Positions 41,643 to 50,562 of a stretch of 64,000 nt of DNA are shown here, in pieces. The notes under the pieces are model-generated. The model searched no databases. It was not told the origin of the DNA and was given only the letters and a program-made list of their open reading frames with translations. Where the stretch lies: NCBI RefSeq assembly GCF_002101785.1, contig NZ_LQPJ01000136.1, positions 186,001 to 250,000 of the forward strand, read 5' to 3'. Position numbers and translations under genes: made by a program. Numbering within the stretch: position 1 is the first letter of the stretch; every line of letters starts with the position of its first letter. Source of the stretch: Mycobacterium palustre (lineage in GTDB: Bacteria > Actinomycetota > Actinomycetes > Mycobacteriales > Mycobacteriaceae).

Positions 41643-42104
41643 ATGACCGAATCGCGCCCCCCGTTCCCGCCGTTCACCCTCGAGACGGCCGCCCAGAAGG
41701 TCCAGGCCGCCGAGGACGCCTGGAACACCCGCGACCCGCATCGTGTCAGCCTGGCCTACACGCCCGACTCGCAATGGCGCAACCGCGACGAACACATCGT
41801 CGGCCGCGACCAGATCGTGGCGTTTTTGACCCGCAAGTGGGAACGCAAACTCGACTATGCGCTGCGCAAGAGCCTGTGGGGCTTCCGCGAAAACCGCATC
41901 GCCGTGCGGTTCCAATACGAGTGCCGCGACCGCACCGGCCAGTGGTACCGCAGCTACGGCAACGAGCTGTGGGAGTTCACCGCGTCGGGGTTGATGGCGC
42001 GCCGCGAAGCCAGCATCAACGACGTGCCCATCGACGAGTCGCAGCGCCGCTACTTCGGGCCGCGTCCCGCGTCCGAGCACGGGCAAGATATTCCCCTCTG
42101 GTAG
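41643..42104 (+). CDS. DUF1348 (SnoaL-like) protein
   Basis: A 153-residue protein. It begins MTESRPPFPPFTLETAAQKV and contains VSLAYTPDSQWRNRDEHIVG, DYALRKSLWGFRENRIAVRF and SYGNELWEFTASGLMARREA, a near-full match to the DUF1348 consensus, a nuclear-transport-factor-2-like fold of unknown function. The ATG at 41643 was preferred to the one at 41634, nine bases earlier. It sits between fadE2 (divergent) and the transhydrogenase operon (same strand, 55 bases), a place that has no equivalent gene in M. tuberculosis as I recall it. Confidence 0.9.
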   Translation: MTESRPPFPPFTLETAAQKVQAAEDAWNTRDPHRVSLAYTPDSQWRNRDEHIVGRDQIVAFLTRKWERKLDYALRKSLWGFRENRIAVRFQYECRDRTGQWYRSYGNELWEFTASGLMARREASINDVPIDESQRRYFGPRPASEHGQDIPLW

Positions 42105-42159
42105 CGGCGGTTAGGGTGACTGCGGCAAGCCCTAGGTAAGGAAAGTGGATATACGCGCC

Positions 42160-43266
42160 ATGACAGATTCGCAGACGACCGTCGGCGTCGTCGCCGAGTC
42201 CGGGACCGGCGAGCGGCGCGTCGCGCTGGTGCCCAAGGCGGTAGCGACGCTGGTCAACAGCGGTGTGGCGGTGGTGGTCGAGTCGGGCGCGGGCGAAGGC
42301 GCGCTGCTTCCCGACGATCTCTACACGCAGGCCGGCGCCACGATCGGGGACGCCTGGGCGGCCGACGTGGTCGTCAAGGTCGCGCCGCCGACCGCCACCG
42401 AGGTCAGCCGGCTGCGCAGCGGGCAGACGCTGATCGGCTTCCTGGCGCCGCGCAACGCCGACAATTCGATCGGCGCGCTCACCGAGGCGGGCGTGCAGGC
42501 GTTCGCGCTCGAGGCCATTCCCCGCATCTCGCGGGCGCAGGTGATGGACGCGCTGTCGTCGCAGGCCAACGTCGCCGGCTACAAGGCGGTGCTGCTGGCG
42601 GCCTCGGAGTCCACCCGGTTCTTCCCCATGCTGACGACGGCGGCCGGCACCGTGAAGCCGGCCTCGGTGCTGGTGCTCGGGGTCGGGGTGGCCGGGCTGC
42701 AGGCGCTGGCCACCGCCAAACGCCTCGGCGCGCGGACCTCCGGGTACGACGTGCGCCCCGAGGTGGCCGACCAGGTGCGCTCGGTGGGCGCGCAGTGGCT
42801 GTCGCTCGGCGACAAAGACGTGGCGGCCTCCGGTGAGGGTGGCTACGCGCGCGAGCTCACCGACGAGGAACGCGCCCAGCAGCAGAAGGCCCTGGAGAAG
42901 GCGATCAGCGGGTTCGACGTGGTGATCACCACGGCGCTGGTTCCGGGACGCCCCGCGCCCCGGTTGGTGACCGCCGCCGCGGTGGAGGCGATGAAGCCCG
43001 GCAGCGTGGTGGTGGACCTGGCCGGGGAGACCGGCGGCAACTGCGAGCTCGCCGAACCCGGCAAGACGGTGGTCAAGCACGACGTCACCATCGCCGCCCC
43101 GCTGAACCTGCCCGCGACCATGCCCGAGCACGCCAGCGAGCTGTACAGCAAGAACATCACGGCGCTGCTCGAGCTGTTGATCAAAAACGGCAAGCTGGCC
43201 CCTGACTTCGACGACGAGGTGGTGGCGGCGGCCTGTGTCACTCGTGCCGGGAAAGAAGGCGCATAG
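42160..43266 (+). CDS. pntAa: NAD(P) transhydrogenase subunit PntAa
   Basis: A 368-residue soluble NAD(H)-binding subunit (domain I) of the proton-translocating transhydrogenase. The fold resembles alanine dehydrogenase: ESGTGERRVALVPKAVATLV at the N-terminus, then ISRAQVMDALSSQANVAGYK and the NAD motif VLVLGVGVAGLQALATAKRL with GYDVRPEVADQV. ALVPGRPAPRLVTAAAVEAM and VVDLAGETGGNCE follow. The ATG at 42160 fits the family N-terminus; the GTG at 42145 would add five residues. PntAb starts at the next base after the stop, so the subunits are co-translated. It exchanges hydride between NADH and NADP. Confidence 0.95.
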   Translation: MTDSQTTVGVVAESGTGERRVALVPKAVATLVNSGVAVVVESGAGEGALLPDDLYTQAGATIGDAWAADVVVKVAPPTATEVSRLRSGQTLIGFLAPRNADNSIGALTEAGVQAFALEAIPRISRAQVMDALSSQANVAGYKAVLLAASESTRFFPMLTTAAGTVKPASVLVLGVGVAGLQALATAKRLGARTSGYDVRPEVADQVRSVGAQWLSLGDKDVAASGEGGYARELTDEERAQQQKALEKAISGFDVVITTALVPGRPAPRLVTAAAVEAMKPGSVVVDLAGETGGNCELAEPGKTVVKHDVTIAAPLNLPATMPEHASELYSKNITALLELLIKNGKLAPDFDDEVVAAACVTRAGKEGA

Positions 43267-43605
43267 ATGTATGACGAACTGCTGCAAAACCTCGCGATCC
43301 TGGTGCTGTCCGGGTTCGTCGGCTTCGCGGTCATCTCCAAGGTGCCCAACACGCTGCACACCCCGCTGATGTCGGGCACCAACGCCATCCACGGCATCGT
43401 GGTGCTCGGCGCGCTGGTGGTGTTCGGCGCGGTCGAGCACCCGTCGCTGGCGGTGCAGATCATCCTGTTCGTCGCCGTCGTGTTCGGGACGCTGAACGTC
43501 ATCGGCGGGTTCATCGTCACCGACCGGATGTTGGGGATGTTCAAGGGTAAGAAGAAAGCCCCGGCCGCCAAGGCCGAGAAGACGGAAGCGCCGGCGGCCA
43601 AATGA
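43267..43605 (+). CDS. pntAb: NAD(P) transhydrogenase subunit PntAb
   Basis: A 112-residue membrane subunit with three spans (about residues 9-28, 40-60 and 65-88), carrying VPNTLHTPLMSGTNAIHGIV, the conserved proton-channel region. The cytosolic tail is rich in Lys and Ala (KKKAPAAKAEKTEAPAAK). The start follows PntAa with no gap and the last four bases overlap the PntB start (ATGA). It contributes half of the membrane proton pathway of the transhydrogenase. Confidence 0.95.
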   Translation: MYDELLQNLAILVLSGFVGFAVISKVPNTLHTPLMSGTNAIHGIVVLGALVVFGAVEHPSLAVQIILFVAVVFGTLNVIGGFIVTDRMLGMFKGKKKAPAAKAEKTEAPAAK

Positions 43606-45026
43606 ACTACCTCGTCACCGGTCTCTACATCGTCGCGTTCGCGCTCTTCATCTACGGCTTGATGGGCCTGACCGGCCCCAAGACGGCGGTGCGCGGCAAC
43701 CTGATCGCCGCGCTCGGCATGGCCATCGCGGTGGGGGCCACGCTGATCAAGATCCGCCACACCGACCAGTGGGTGCTGATCATCGTGGCCCTGGTGGTGG
43801 GCGTCGCGCTCGGCGTCCCGCCGGCCCGCTGGACCAAGATGACCGCCATGCCGCAGCTGGTGGCGTTCTTCAACGGCGTCGGCGGCGGCACGGTCGCACT
43901 CATCGCGCTATCGGAATTCATTGAGACAAGCGGGTTTTCGGCCTTCCAACACGGCGAGTCGCCGACCGTGCACATCGTGGTGGCGTCGCTGTTCGCCGCG
44001 ATCATCGGGTCGGTCTCGTTCTGGGGTTCGATCATCGCCTTCGGCAAGCTGCAGGAGATCATCTCCGGCTCGCCGATCGGCTTCGGCCGGGCCCAGCAAC
44101 CGATCAACCTGCTGCTGCTGGCCGCGGCCATCGCGGCAGCGGTGGTCATCGGCGTGCACGCGCATCCGGGCACCGGCGGGGTGTCGCTGTGGTGGATGAT
44201 CGGCCTGCTGGCCGCCGCCGGCGTGCTGGGGCTGATGGTGGTCCTGCCCATCGGCGGCGCCGACATGCCGGTGGTCATCTCGCTGCTGAACGCGATGACC
44301 GGGCTGTCGGCCGCGGCGGCCGGTCTGGCGCTCAACAACACCGCGATGATCGTCGCGGGCATGATCGTCGGCGCCTCCGGCTCGATCCTGACCAACCTGA
44401 TGGCCAAGGCGATGAACCGGTCCATTCCGGCGATCGTGGCCGGCGGATTCGGCGGCGGCGGGGTGGCCCCGAGCGGTGGTGATGGCGGCGACAAGACCGT
44501 CAAGGCGACCTCGGCCGCCGACGCGGCGATCCAGATGGCCTACGCCAACCAGGTGATCGTGGTGCCCGGCTACGGCCTGGCCGTCGCGCAGGCGCAGCAC
44601 GCCGTCAAGGACATGGCGAGCCTGCTGGAAGAAAAGGGCGTGGCGGTCAAGTATGCGATTCACCCCGTGGCCGGCCGGATGCCCGGGCACATGAACGTGT
44701 TGCTGGCCGAGGCCGAGGTGGACTACGACGCCATGAAGGACATGGACGACATCAACGACGAGTTCGCCCGCACCGACGTGGCGATCGTCATCGGCGCCAA
44801 CGACGTCACCAACCCCGCCGCGCGCAACGAAGCGTCCAGCCCGATCTACGGCATGCCGATCCTCAACGTCGACAAGGCCAAGTCGGTGATCGTGCTCAAG
44901 CGCTCCATGAACTCGGGCTTCGCGGGCATCGACAACCCGCTGTTCTACGCCGCCGGCACCACGATGCTGTTCGGGGACGCGAAAAAGTCGGTGACCGAGG
45001 TCACCGAGGAACTAAAGGCGTTGTAG
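43602..45026 (+). CDS. pntB: NAD(P) transhydrogenase subunit PntB
   Basis: A 474-residue subunit with an N-terminal membrane domain (about eight hydrophobic spans, residues 1-265) and a C-terminal NADP(H)-binding domain III. Domain III motifs are IVVPGYGLAVAQAQHAVKDM, HPVAGRMPGHMNVLLAEAEV and IGANDVTNPAARNEASSPIY. The proton gradient drives hydride transfer from NADH to NADP, supplying NADPH for biosynthesis. The gene overlaps PntAb by 4 bases. A repeat-like hairpin follows at 45029-45073. The operon is as in M. tuberculosis Rv0155-Rv0157. Confidence 0.95.
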   Translation: MNYLVTGLYIVAFALFIYGLMGLTGPKTAVRGNLIAALGMAIAVGATLIKIRHTDQWVLIIVALVVGVALGVPPARWTKMTAMPQLVAFFNGVGGGTVALIALSEFIETSGFSAFQHGESPTVHIVVASLFAAIIGSVSFWGSIIAFGKLQEIISGSPIGFGRAQQPINLLLLAAAIAAAVVIGVHAHPGTGGVSLWWMIGLLAAAGVLGLMVVLPIGGADMPVVISLLNAMTGLSAAAAGLALNNTAMIVAGMIVGASGSILTNLMAKAMNRSIPAIVAGGFGGGGVAPSGGDGGDKTVKATSAADAAIQMAYANQVIVVPGYGLAVAQAQHAVKDMASLLEEKGVAVKYAIHPVAGRMPGHMNVLLAEAEVDYDAMKDMDDINDEFARTDVAIVIGANDVTNPAARNEASSPIYGMPILNVDKAKSVIVLKRSMNSGFAGIDNPLFYAAGTTMLFGDAKKSVTEVTEELKAL

Positions 45027-45028
45027 GC

Positions 45029-45073
45029 GTGGTGATCGCGAGCGCAGCGGAGCTGGGCGAAGCGGGTCACCAC
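45029..45073 (+). terminator. Hairpin/REP-like element after pntB
   Basis: GTGGTGA (45029-45035) and TCACCAC (45067-45073) form arms around a G-rich centre that includes GATCGCGAGCGCAGCGGAGC. It begins two bases after the pntB stop. Similar elements recur in mycobacterial intergenic regions, so it may be a repeat family member as well as a terminator. Confidence 0.55.
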
Positions 45074-45090
45074 TATTGGCGTGCTGAGAG

Positions 45091-45216
45091 CTAGACCGGC
45101 GGGTAGGGGGGCGGCGGGTACCCGTTGCCGTCGACCACGCCGCGCAGGCCCCAGGGCACGTAACGCATGAAGAATTCGATCTCGTCGCTCATGTCGTAGT
45201 CTGGACTCGGATCCAT
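45091..45216 (-). CDS. Small conserved protein (Rv0157A homologue)
   Basis: A 41-residue protein with DPSPDYDMSDEIEFFMRYVP and the tail GLRGVVDGNGYPPPPYPPV. The ATG at 45216 has GAGGTGGGG upstream, a good ribosome binding site, and M. tuberculosis carries a small gene (Rv0157A) in the same gap between pntB and Rv0158. It has an acidic first half and a proline-rich end, no membrane span and no cysteine. The function is unknown. It converges on pntB and is divergent from the TetR gene. Confidence 0.75.
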   Translation of the reverse strand: MDPSPDYDMSDEIEFFMRYVPWGLRGVVDGNGYPPPPYPPV

Positions 45217-45298
45217 TTCCCCACCTCTCGACTCGCGACCGGTTCGACTTCGCAGCTTAGTCCCATGGGCGGCGCTGCGACAGCAGCGCGTGCCCTTA

Positions 45299-45314
45299 AA
45301 CTGTCCAACCAGTT
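45299..45314. promoter_or_regulatory. Candidate operator upstream of the Rv0158-type TetR gene
   Basis: AACTG-TCCAAC-CAGTT, a 5-6-5 inverted repeat in the divergent region between the small gene and the TetR gene, with an overlapping CAAC-CA-GTTG palindrome at 45306-45315. Its layout is like that of the cyp138 operators. Confidence 0.4.
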
Positions 45315-45378
45315 GATTGATACTTTGCTTTTCCGCGGGGTGGACCGCCGCCGCGCGCCGTGACGATAGAGAGTACCG

Positions 45379-46002
45379 ATGCCATCCGAGAACGGGCTGA
45401 CGCGCCGCGAGGAGTTGCTGGCCGTGGCCACCAAGCTGTTCGCCGCCCGCGGCTACCACGGCACCCGGATGGACGACGTCGCCGACGTGATCGGGCTGAA
45501 CAAGGCGACGGTCTACCACTACTACGCCAGCAAATCGCTGATCCTGTTCGACATCTACCGCCAGGCCGCCGAGGGCACGCTGGCCGCCGTGCACGACGAC
45601 CCGTCGTGGACCGCCCGGGAGGCGCTCTACCAGTACACCGTCCGCCTGCTCACCGGGATCGCGGCCAACCCCGAGCGGGCCGCCGTGTACTTCCAGGAGC
45701 AGCCCTACATCACCGAGTGGTTCACCGCCGAGCAGGTCGCCGAGGTCCGCGAGAAGGAGGCCCAGGTCTACGAGCACGTGCACGGGCTCATCGACCGCGG
45801 CATCGCCAGCGGCGAATTCTTTGAGTGCGACTCGCACGTGGTGGCGCTGGGCTACATCGGGATGACGCTGGGCAGCTATCGGTGGCTGCGCCCGCACGGG
45901 CGGCGCACCGCCAAGGAAATCGCCGCCGAGTTCAGCACCGCGCTGCTGCGCGGCCTCATCCGCGACGAGTCGGTCCGGACCCAGTCCCCGCTCGGACCCT
46001 AG
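45379..46002 (+). CDS. TetR-family regulator (Rv0158 homologue)
   Basis: A 207-residue TetR protein. The helix-turn-helix is in YHGTRMDDVADVIGLNKATV with YHYYASKSLILFD. The C-terminal domain has TVRLLTGIAANPERAAVYFQ. The ATG at 45379 fits the family N-terminus. It is divergent from the small Rv0157A gene, with an inverted repeat between them, and converges on a PE gene with a gap of two bases. The ligand and targets are unknown. Confidence 0.92.
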   Translation: MPSENGLTRREELLAVATKLFAARGYHGTRMDDVADVIGLNKATVYHYYASKSLILFDIYRQAAEGTLAAVHDDPSWTAREALYQYTVRLLTGIAANPERAAVYFQEQPYITEWFTAEQVAEVREKEAQVYEHVHGLIDRGIASGEFFECDSHVVALGYIGMTLGSYRWLRPHGRRTAKEIAAEFSTALLRGLIRDESVRTQSPLGP

Positions 46003-46004
46003 GG

Positions 46005-47489
46005 TCAGGGGAAGACGGGTGGCGGGATGATGTGCAGCACGTTTCCGGCCGCACCGCTCAGCAGGGAGAGCAACGTCGTGCTCGGCTGGCCGAGGAAGAT
46101 GTTCAGGCCCGGGTTGATCGACGGCACCCACGGGTAGGTGTCGGGGAAGTATGACGGCGACAACAGTCCGGCCTCCACCCCAATCTCCACCGCGGCGCCG
46201 TACGGGCCCTGGACGGCGCCCAAGGCAAGGTCGGGGACGATCGTGAACGGGTTGGGGATCTCGAACAGCCCGGCCGGGGTCGGGATGTTCGCGTAGTTCA
46301 GCCCGGGTCCGTAGTCGCCGTAGCCCATGTCGACCAGCACCCTCAGGTCGGGCTGGAAAATGTCGGCGATCGGGGGACCGGCGTAGGGGATGTCGCGGAT
46401 CGGCTGCAGCAGCGGCAGGTCCTGGCTCATGATCATGTAGTAGTCCGTGCCGTGGTAGCCGGGCGACGTGGGCAAATGCACCGCGTTGGCGATCTGGGAC
46501 GCGGTCAGGTCCGGATACAAGCTGTGGACGTAGAAATACCCCATGAGGGCGTTGAGGTCCGACACCAGGTTGAGCGGGTACTGGGGCAGGTCGGCGATGC
46601 CGTCGTATTGGAGCGTGTAAATCGAGGTCGGGTACGGCGAATTGGGCGGGGTCGCCCCGTTGAACGCCACGTCCAAAAACGGGATGTAGAAGCCGGGGAA
46701 GCGCTCCAGGATGCCGCCGACGGGGTTGTTGGGGTTGCCGACCAGCACGAAGGACAGCTGGCCGGGATTCGGCGAGCCCGCCGCCATCAGCGCGTTGATC
46801 TCGTTGGTGACGATCGTGGCGCTCTGCGAGTAGCCGAAGACGACGGCGCTGTTTCCTTGGGTGATCACACCGGTCGGCCCGAAGAGCGCGTTGTGCAGCA
46901 AGCCCACCCCTTGAGCGACGGACTGGCCGAACGTCATGTTGCCGAGCGCGGGGGTCACCGGCCAGAACTGCTCGGGGGTGAATAGGGGTAAAGGCGGCGT
47001 TGAAACGCCCGGAAACCTCGGCAGTATGTAGGAGTTGAAGACGCTGTTCAGATAGATCGGATCCGGCAGCGGGTTGTTGGTGCCGCCCATGATCAACGCG
47101 TAGAGGGGGTCGCCTGAGGCCGAGCCCAGCGTGGTCGCCAGGGCGCTGACGCCGCCCGACCCGCCGGCGACCGGCGCGGCCCCCAACATCGACTGCACGA
47201 GCGCCGCATTCGCCGTCTCGGCCTGCATGTAGGCGGTCGCGGCGGCCGTCAACGCCTGGGTGAACTGGGTGTGGAACGCGGCCGCCTGGGAGACGAGCGC
47301 TTGGTATTCCCGGCCGTAGTCGGCGAACAGATTAGCGATCGCCGCCGACACCTCGTCCTCGGCGGCCGCCAGCAAACCGGTCGTCGGGGCGGCGGCTTTC
47401 GCACCCGCGGACCGAATCGCCGATCCGATGTTCTCCACATCGGCGGCCGTAGCGGTCAACGCCTCAGGGGCGGTTGTTAACGATGACAT
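46005..47489 (-). CDS. PE family protein with PE-PPE hydrolase domain (PE3/PE4 position)
   Basis: A 494-residue PE protein. The PE domain (about 1-95) has AAAEDEVSAAIANLFADYGR and the hydrolase domain has Ser221 in FGYSQSATI. Other shared blocks are IADIFQPDLRVLVDMGYGDY and FYVHSLYPDLTASQIANAVH. The ATG at 47489 has GAGGGGG upstream. M. tuberculosis has two tandem genes, PE3 and PE4, here; only one is present and I cannot tell which. It converges on TetR with a two-base gap. It may be exported and act as a lipase or esterase, as other family members do. Confidence 0.9.
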   Translation of the reverse strand: MSSLTTAPEALTATAADVENIGSAIRSAGAKAAAPTTGLLAAAEDEVSAAIANLFADYGREYQALVSQAAAFHTQFTQALTAAATAYMQAETANAALVQSMLGAAPVAGGSGGVSALATTLGSASGDPLYALIMGGTNNPLPDPIYLNSVFNSYILPRFPGVSTPPLPLFTPEQFWPVTPALGNMTFGQSVAQGVGLLHNALFGPTGVITQGNSAVVFGYSQSATIVTNEINALMAAGSPNPGQLSFVLVGNPNNPVGGILERFPGFYIPFLDVAFNGATPPNSPYPTSIYTLQYDGIADLPQYPLNLVSDLNALMGYFYVHSLYPDLTASQIANAVHLPTSPGYHGTDYYMIMSQDLPLLQPIRDIPYAGPPIADIFQPDLRVLVDMGYGDYGPGLNYANIPTPAGLFEIPNPFTIVPDLALGAVQGPYGAAVEIGVEAGLLSPSYFPDTYPWVPSINPGLNIFLGQPSTTLLSLLSGAAGNVLHIIPPPVFP

Positions 47490-47560
47490 ATCCCCCTCCT
47501 TTCCCACGGGCCCCTTCCCGCCCGAACCGGGACTTATCCGCAACCGTAGGCATTAGGTAC

Positions 47561-47581
47561 GGACAGAGACTAGATCTGTCC
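47561..47581. other. Inverted repeat upstream of the PE gene
   Basis: GGACAGA (47561-47567) and TCTGTCC (47575-47581), perfect 7-base arms with a 7-base centre. It lies between the alpha/beta hydrolase stop and the PE gene start on the minus strand and may be a terminator or an operator. Confidence 0.5.
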
Positions 47582-47612
47582 AGCCGGCGAATCTGGAGTT
47601 TCGGCCAAGTTT

Positions 47613-48518
47613 CTAGGCGCTTACCCGTTTGAGATGCCTGTCGAGGAAAGCGATCTGGTCGGCGACCACCCGCTCGAACGCATCGCCGACATAGATGTCG
47701 AAGTGCCCCTCGGGGTACATCCTGACTTCTCCCCGCGGAGCCTTGGCCGCGTAGCGCAGCGTCGGAACCGCGGGCGCCACCGAGTCGGCTTCGCAGACGC
47801 AGAACAGGATGGGGCAGGGGACCTTGCCGGTTAGCCGGCCCGGGCGATAGGTGATGATCCGCAAACCCAGCCGGGCGGCGATCTCGTTGGGCACCGTTTG
47901 GCCCTCGGGCACTAGCCGCAGATAGCCGGGATACGCGTCGGGCGCGTTCATCAGGGCCACCTCGCCCGGCCTGCCGGCCGCGGGGACCGTCACGGGGGCT
48001 TTGCCCAACCGGGCTGCCACCAGATCCCGCGCCGCCAGCAGGGCGAGGCGCGCGGAGATCAACGGGCTCAGCGTGCGCGCGGAAGCGACGCCGTCGGTGA
48101 ACGGGCACTGGGCCACCGCGGCCTTGATGCCCGGCACGCGGGCCGCCGTGGCGATCACGTGCCCGCCACCAAACGACGTGCCCCACAGGCCGATTCGGTT
48201 GCGATCGATGCCCTCGAGGGTGCGGGCGTAGTCCACCGCCGCGGCCCAGTCCGCCAGCTGCATGCCGATGTCGAGCAGCTGGCGCGGTTGGCCTTCGCTG
48301 TCACCGAAGTTGCGATAGTCGAACACCAAACAGGCGTAGCCGCCCGCGCTGAAACGCTCGGCATAGGCGTCCAGCCGCATGGTGCGCACCGCACCCAGGC
48401 CGTGCGCCATCACCAGCAGCGGGGCCGGGGCGCCGGCGGCGTCGCTTTTCGGCCGGTACAGCCACGCGCTGATCCGGTCGTCGCCGGAGGTGAATCGGAC
48501 GTCGTCGCGTTGTGCCAT
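47613..48518 (-). CDS. Alpha/beta hydrolase
   Basis: A 301-residue serine hydrolase. The oxyanion segment is LVMAHGLGAVRTMRLDAYAE, the nucleophile Ser is in IGLWGTSFGGGHVIATA, and the late His is in RMYPEGHFDIYVGDAFERVV; the acid is probably in CEADSVAPAV. It resembles dienelactone-hydrolase-like or acetyl-xylan-esterase-like proteins with long insertions. I chose the ATG at 48518, with GGAAA 5 bases upstream; the ATG at 48530 is an alternative. It starts an accessory block absent from M. tuberculosis at this position. The substrate is unknown. Confidence 0.87.
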   Translation of the reverse strand: MAQRDDVRFTSGDDRISAWLYRPKSDAAGAPAPLLVMAHGLGAVRTMRLDAYAERFSAGGYACLVFDYRNFGDSEGQPRQLLDIGMQLADWAAAVDYARTLEGIDRNRIGLWGTSFGGGHVIATAARVPGIKAAVAQCPFTDGVASARTLSPLISARLALLAARDLVAARLGKAPVTVPAAGRPGEVALMNAPDAYPGYLRLVPEGQTVPNEIAARLGLRIITYRPGRLTGKVPCPILFCVCEADSVAPAVPTLRYAAKAPRGEVRMYPEGHFDIYVGDAFERVVADQIAFLDRHLKRVSA

Positions 48519-48627
48519 CAGCGTTTCCATTTTGCATGCCGGAGGCAAGCCGGGAGCGGTAGGCGTCACTCAAATTGTGGACTACTGTCTAGAAAAGTTT
48601 CTGAGCGTTCGAGGGACGGAGACTCTC

Positions 48628-49716
48628 ATGGCGATCCGCGTCGCGCACGTCGGTACGGGAAACGTCGGACGGCCGGCCCTTGCCGAGCTCGTCACCAATC
48701 CGCAGTTCGAGCTGACCGGGTTGTGCGTGTCGTCGCAAGACAAGGTCGGCAAGGACGCCGGGGAGCTGTGCGGGGCCGGCGTCGCCACCGGCATTGCCGC
48801 CGTCGACGACCTGGGCGCCGTGCTGGCCACCAAGCCCGAATGCGTCGTGTACTGCGCCATGGGCGACACCCGCCTGCCGGACGCGATGGCCGACGTCATG
48901 CGCATCCTTGCCGCCGGCATCAACGTGGTCGGATCTTCTCCGGGGCTGCTGCAATACCCTTGGGGCGTCATGCCCGACAAGTACATTGCCCGAGTGGAAA
49001 GCGCCGCCCAGCAAGGCAATTCGAGCATCTTCATCAACGGCGTCGACCCCGGGTTCATCAACGACCTGCTTCCGTTCGCGCTGGCCGGGACGTGCCAGCG
49101 CATCGAGCGGGTGCGCTGCATGGAGATCGCCGACTACGCGAGCTACGACGGCCCCGAGGTCATGCACTACATGGGATTCGGCCGGCCGCTGGACGAGGTG
49201 CCGATGCTGCTGCAGCCGGGTGTGCTGGGCATCGCGTGGGGAGCGGCGATCCGCCAGCTGGCGGCGGGCCTGGGCATCGAGATCGACCAGATCACCGAGT
49301 CATACCAGCGCGAGCCGGCGCCCGAGGACTTCGACATCGCGGTGGGCCGGGTGGCCAAGGGCACCCTGGCCGCGCTGCAGTTCGAAATCCGCGGCATGGT
49401 CGACGGCCGCCCGGCCATCGTCGTCGAGCACGTCACCCGGCTGCGGCCCGACCTGCGGCCCGACTGGCCGCAACCCGCGGCGGGTGGCGGCTCGTATCGC
49501 GTCGAGATCACCGGGGAACCGTCCTATGCCGTGGACGTCGTTCCGAGCAGCCGCAAGGGCGACCACAACCACGCCGCGATCGTCGGCGCCGCGGGCCGCA
49601 TCGTCAACGCCATCCCCGCGGTGGTCGCCGCGCCGCCGGGCATCCGGACCACGCTCGACCTGCCGCTGGTCACGGGCAAGGGTCTTTACGCGCCAACAGA
49701 TTTGGTGACCACCTAA
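48628..49716 (+). CDS. Dihydrodipicolinate reductase-like NAD(P) oxidoreductase
   Basis: A 362-residue Rossmann oxidoreductase. The motif VAHVGTGNVGRPALAELVTN opens the cofactor domain, followed by CVSSQDKVGKDAGELCGAGV. A second domain contains SIFINGVDPGFINDLLPFAL. It belongs to the 2,4-diaminopentanoate-dehydrogenase/dihydrodipicolinate-reductase-like group that is abundant in mycobacteria and has no assigned substrate. The ATG at 48628 is preceded by GAGGGACGGAG. An SDR gene starts 17 bases after its stop, so they form an operon. Confidence 0.87.
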   Translation: MAIRVAHVGTGNVGRPALAELVTNPQFELTGLCVSSQDKVGKDAGELCGAGVATGIAAVDDLGAVLATKPECVVYCAMGDTRLPDAMADVMRILAAGINVVGSSPGLLQYPWGVMPDKYIARVESAAQQGNSSIFINGVDPGFINDLLPFALAGTCQRIERVRCMEIADYASYDGPEVMHYMGFGRPLDEVPMLLQPGVLGIAWGAAIRQLAAGLGIEIDQITESYQREPAPEDFDIAVGRVAKGTLAALQFEIRGMVDGRPAIVVEHVTRLRPDLRPDWPQPAAGGGSYRVEITGEPSYAVDVVPSSRKGDHNHAAIVGAAGRIVNAIPAVVAAPPGIRTTLDLPLVTGKGLYAPTDLVTT

Positions 49717-49733
49717 CCGAAAGGAGACCCCGC

Positions 49734-50474
49734 GTGGGACGGGTAGACGGCAAAGTTGCACTGATCAGTGGCGGTGCCCGTGGAATGGGCGCCTCGCACG
49801 CGCGGCTGCTCGTCGAAGAGGGCGCCAAGGTGGTCATCGGCGACATCCTCGACGACGAGGGCAAGGCGCTGGCCGACGAGATCGGGGAAGCGGCGCGCTA
49901 TGTGCACCTCGACGTCACGCAGCCCGACCAGTGGGACGCCGCGGTCGCGACGGCGACCGGCGAGTTCGGGAAGCTCGACGTGTTGGTCAACAACGCCGGC
50001 ATCGTGGCGCTCGGGCAGTTGAAGAATTTCGATCTGGCCAAGTGGCAGAAGGTGATTGACGTCAACCTGACCGGCACGTTCCTGGGGATGCGGGTGGCCG
50101 TCGAGCCGATGACCGCGGCCGGCGGCGGCTCGATCATCAACGTGTCCTCGATCGAGGGGCTGCGCGGCGCGCCGGCCGTCCACCCGTACGTCGCGTCGAA
50201 GTGGGCGGTGCGCGGCCTGGCCAAGTCCGCGGCCCTGGAATTGGCGCCGATGAACATCCGGGTGAACTCCATCCATCCAGGCTTCATCCGTACCCCGATG
50301 ACCGCCAAGTTGCCCGAGGACATGGTCACCGTGCCCCTCGGCCGCCCCGGCGAGCCGCGGGAGGTGTCGACGTTCGTCCTATTCCTCGCGAGCGACGAGT
50401 CGTCCTACACGACCGGCAGCGAGTTCGTCATGGACGGCGGCCTGGTGACCGACGTGCCGCACAAGGAGCTCTGA
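49734..50474 (+). CDS. Short-chain dehydrogenase, FabG3/20-beta-HSD-like
   Basis: A 246-residue classical SDR. The motif VALISGGARGMGASHARLLV, the strand YVHLDVTQPDQWDAAVATAT, and the active site Ser/Tyr/Lys in NVSSIEGLRGAPAVHPYVAS with KWAVRGLAK are clear. The whole sequence is close to M. tuberculosis FabG3 (Rv2002), an NADH-dependent 20-beta-hydroxysteroid dehydrogenase in vitro. It starts at the GTG at 49734, 8 bases after AAGGAG, and is cotranscribed with the oxidoreductase upstream. It may act on sterols or hydroxyacyl substrates; which one is unknown. Confidence 0.92.
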   Translation: MGRVDGKVALISGGARGMGASHARLLVEEGAKVVIGDILDDEGKALADEIGEAARYVHLDVTQPDQWDAAVATATGEFGKLDVLVNNAGIVALGQLKNFDLAKWQKVIDVNLTGTFLGMRVAVEPMTAAGGGSIINVSSIEGLRGAPAVHPYVASKWAVRGLAKSAALELAPMNIRVNSIHPGFIRTPMTAKLPEDMVTVPLGRPGEPREVSTFVLFLASDESSYTTGSEFVMDGGLVTDVPHKEL

Positions 50475-50562
50475 GGCGTGGCGGCTATTTGGCTTGTGTA
50501 GTTTAGGCGTCGCGTTCAGGGGAAATCAGGGGGAATCTCTCGAGGGGCGAAGGGAGCAGCTG

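Noticed and set aside
50499..50524. GTTT-N15-GGGAAA before the WhiB gene as a SigF promoter
   Set aside because: The -10 lacks the GGGTA core, so the match is too weak to call.
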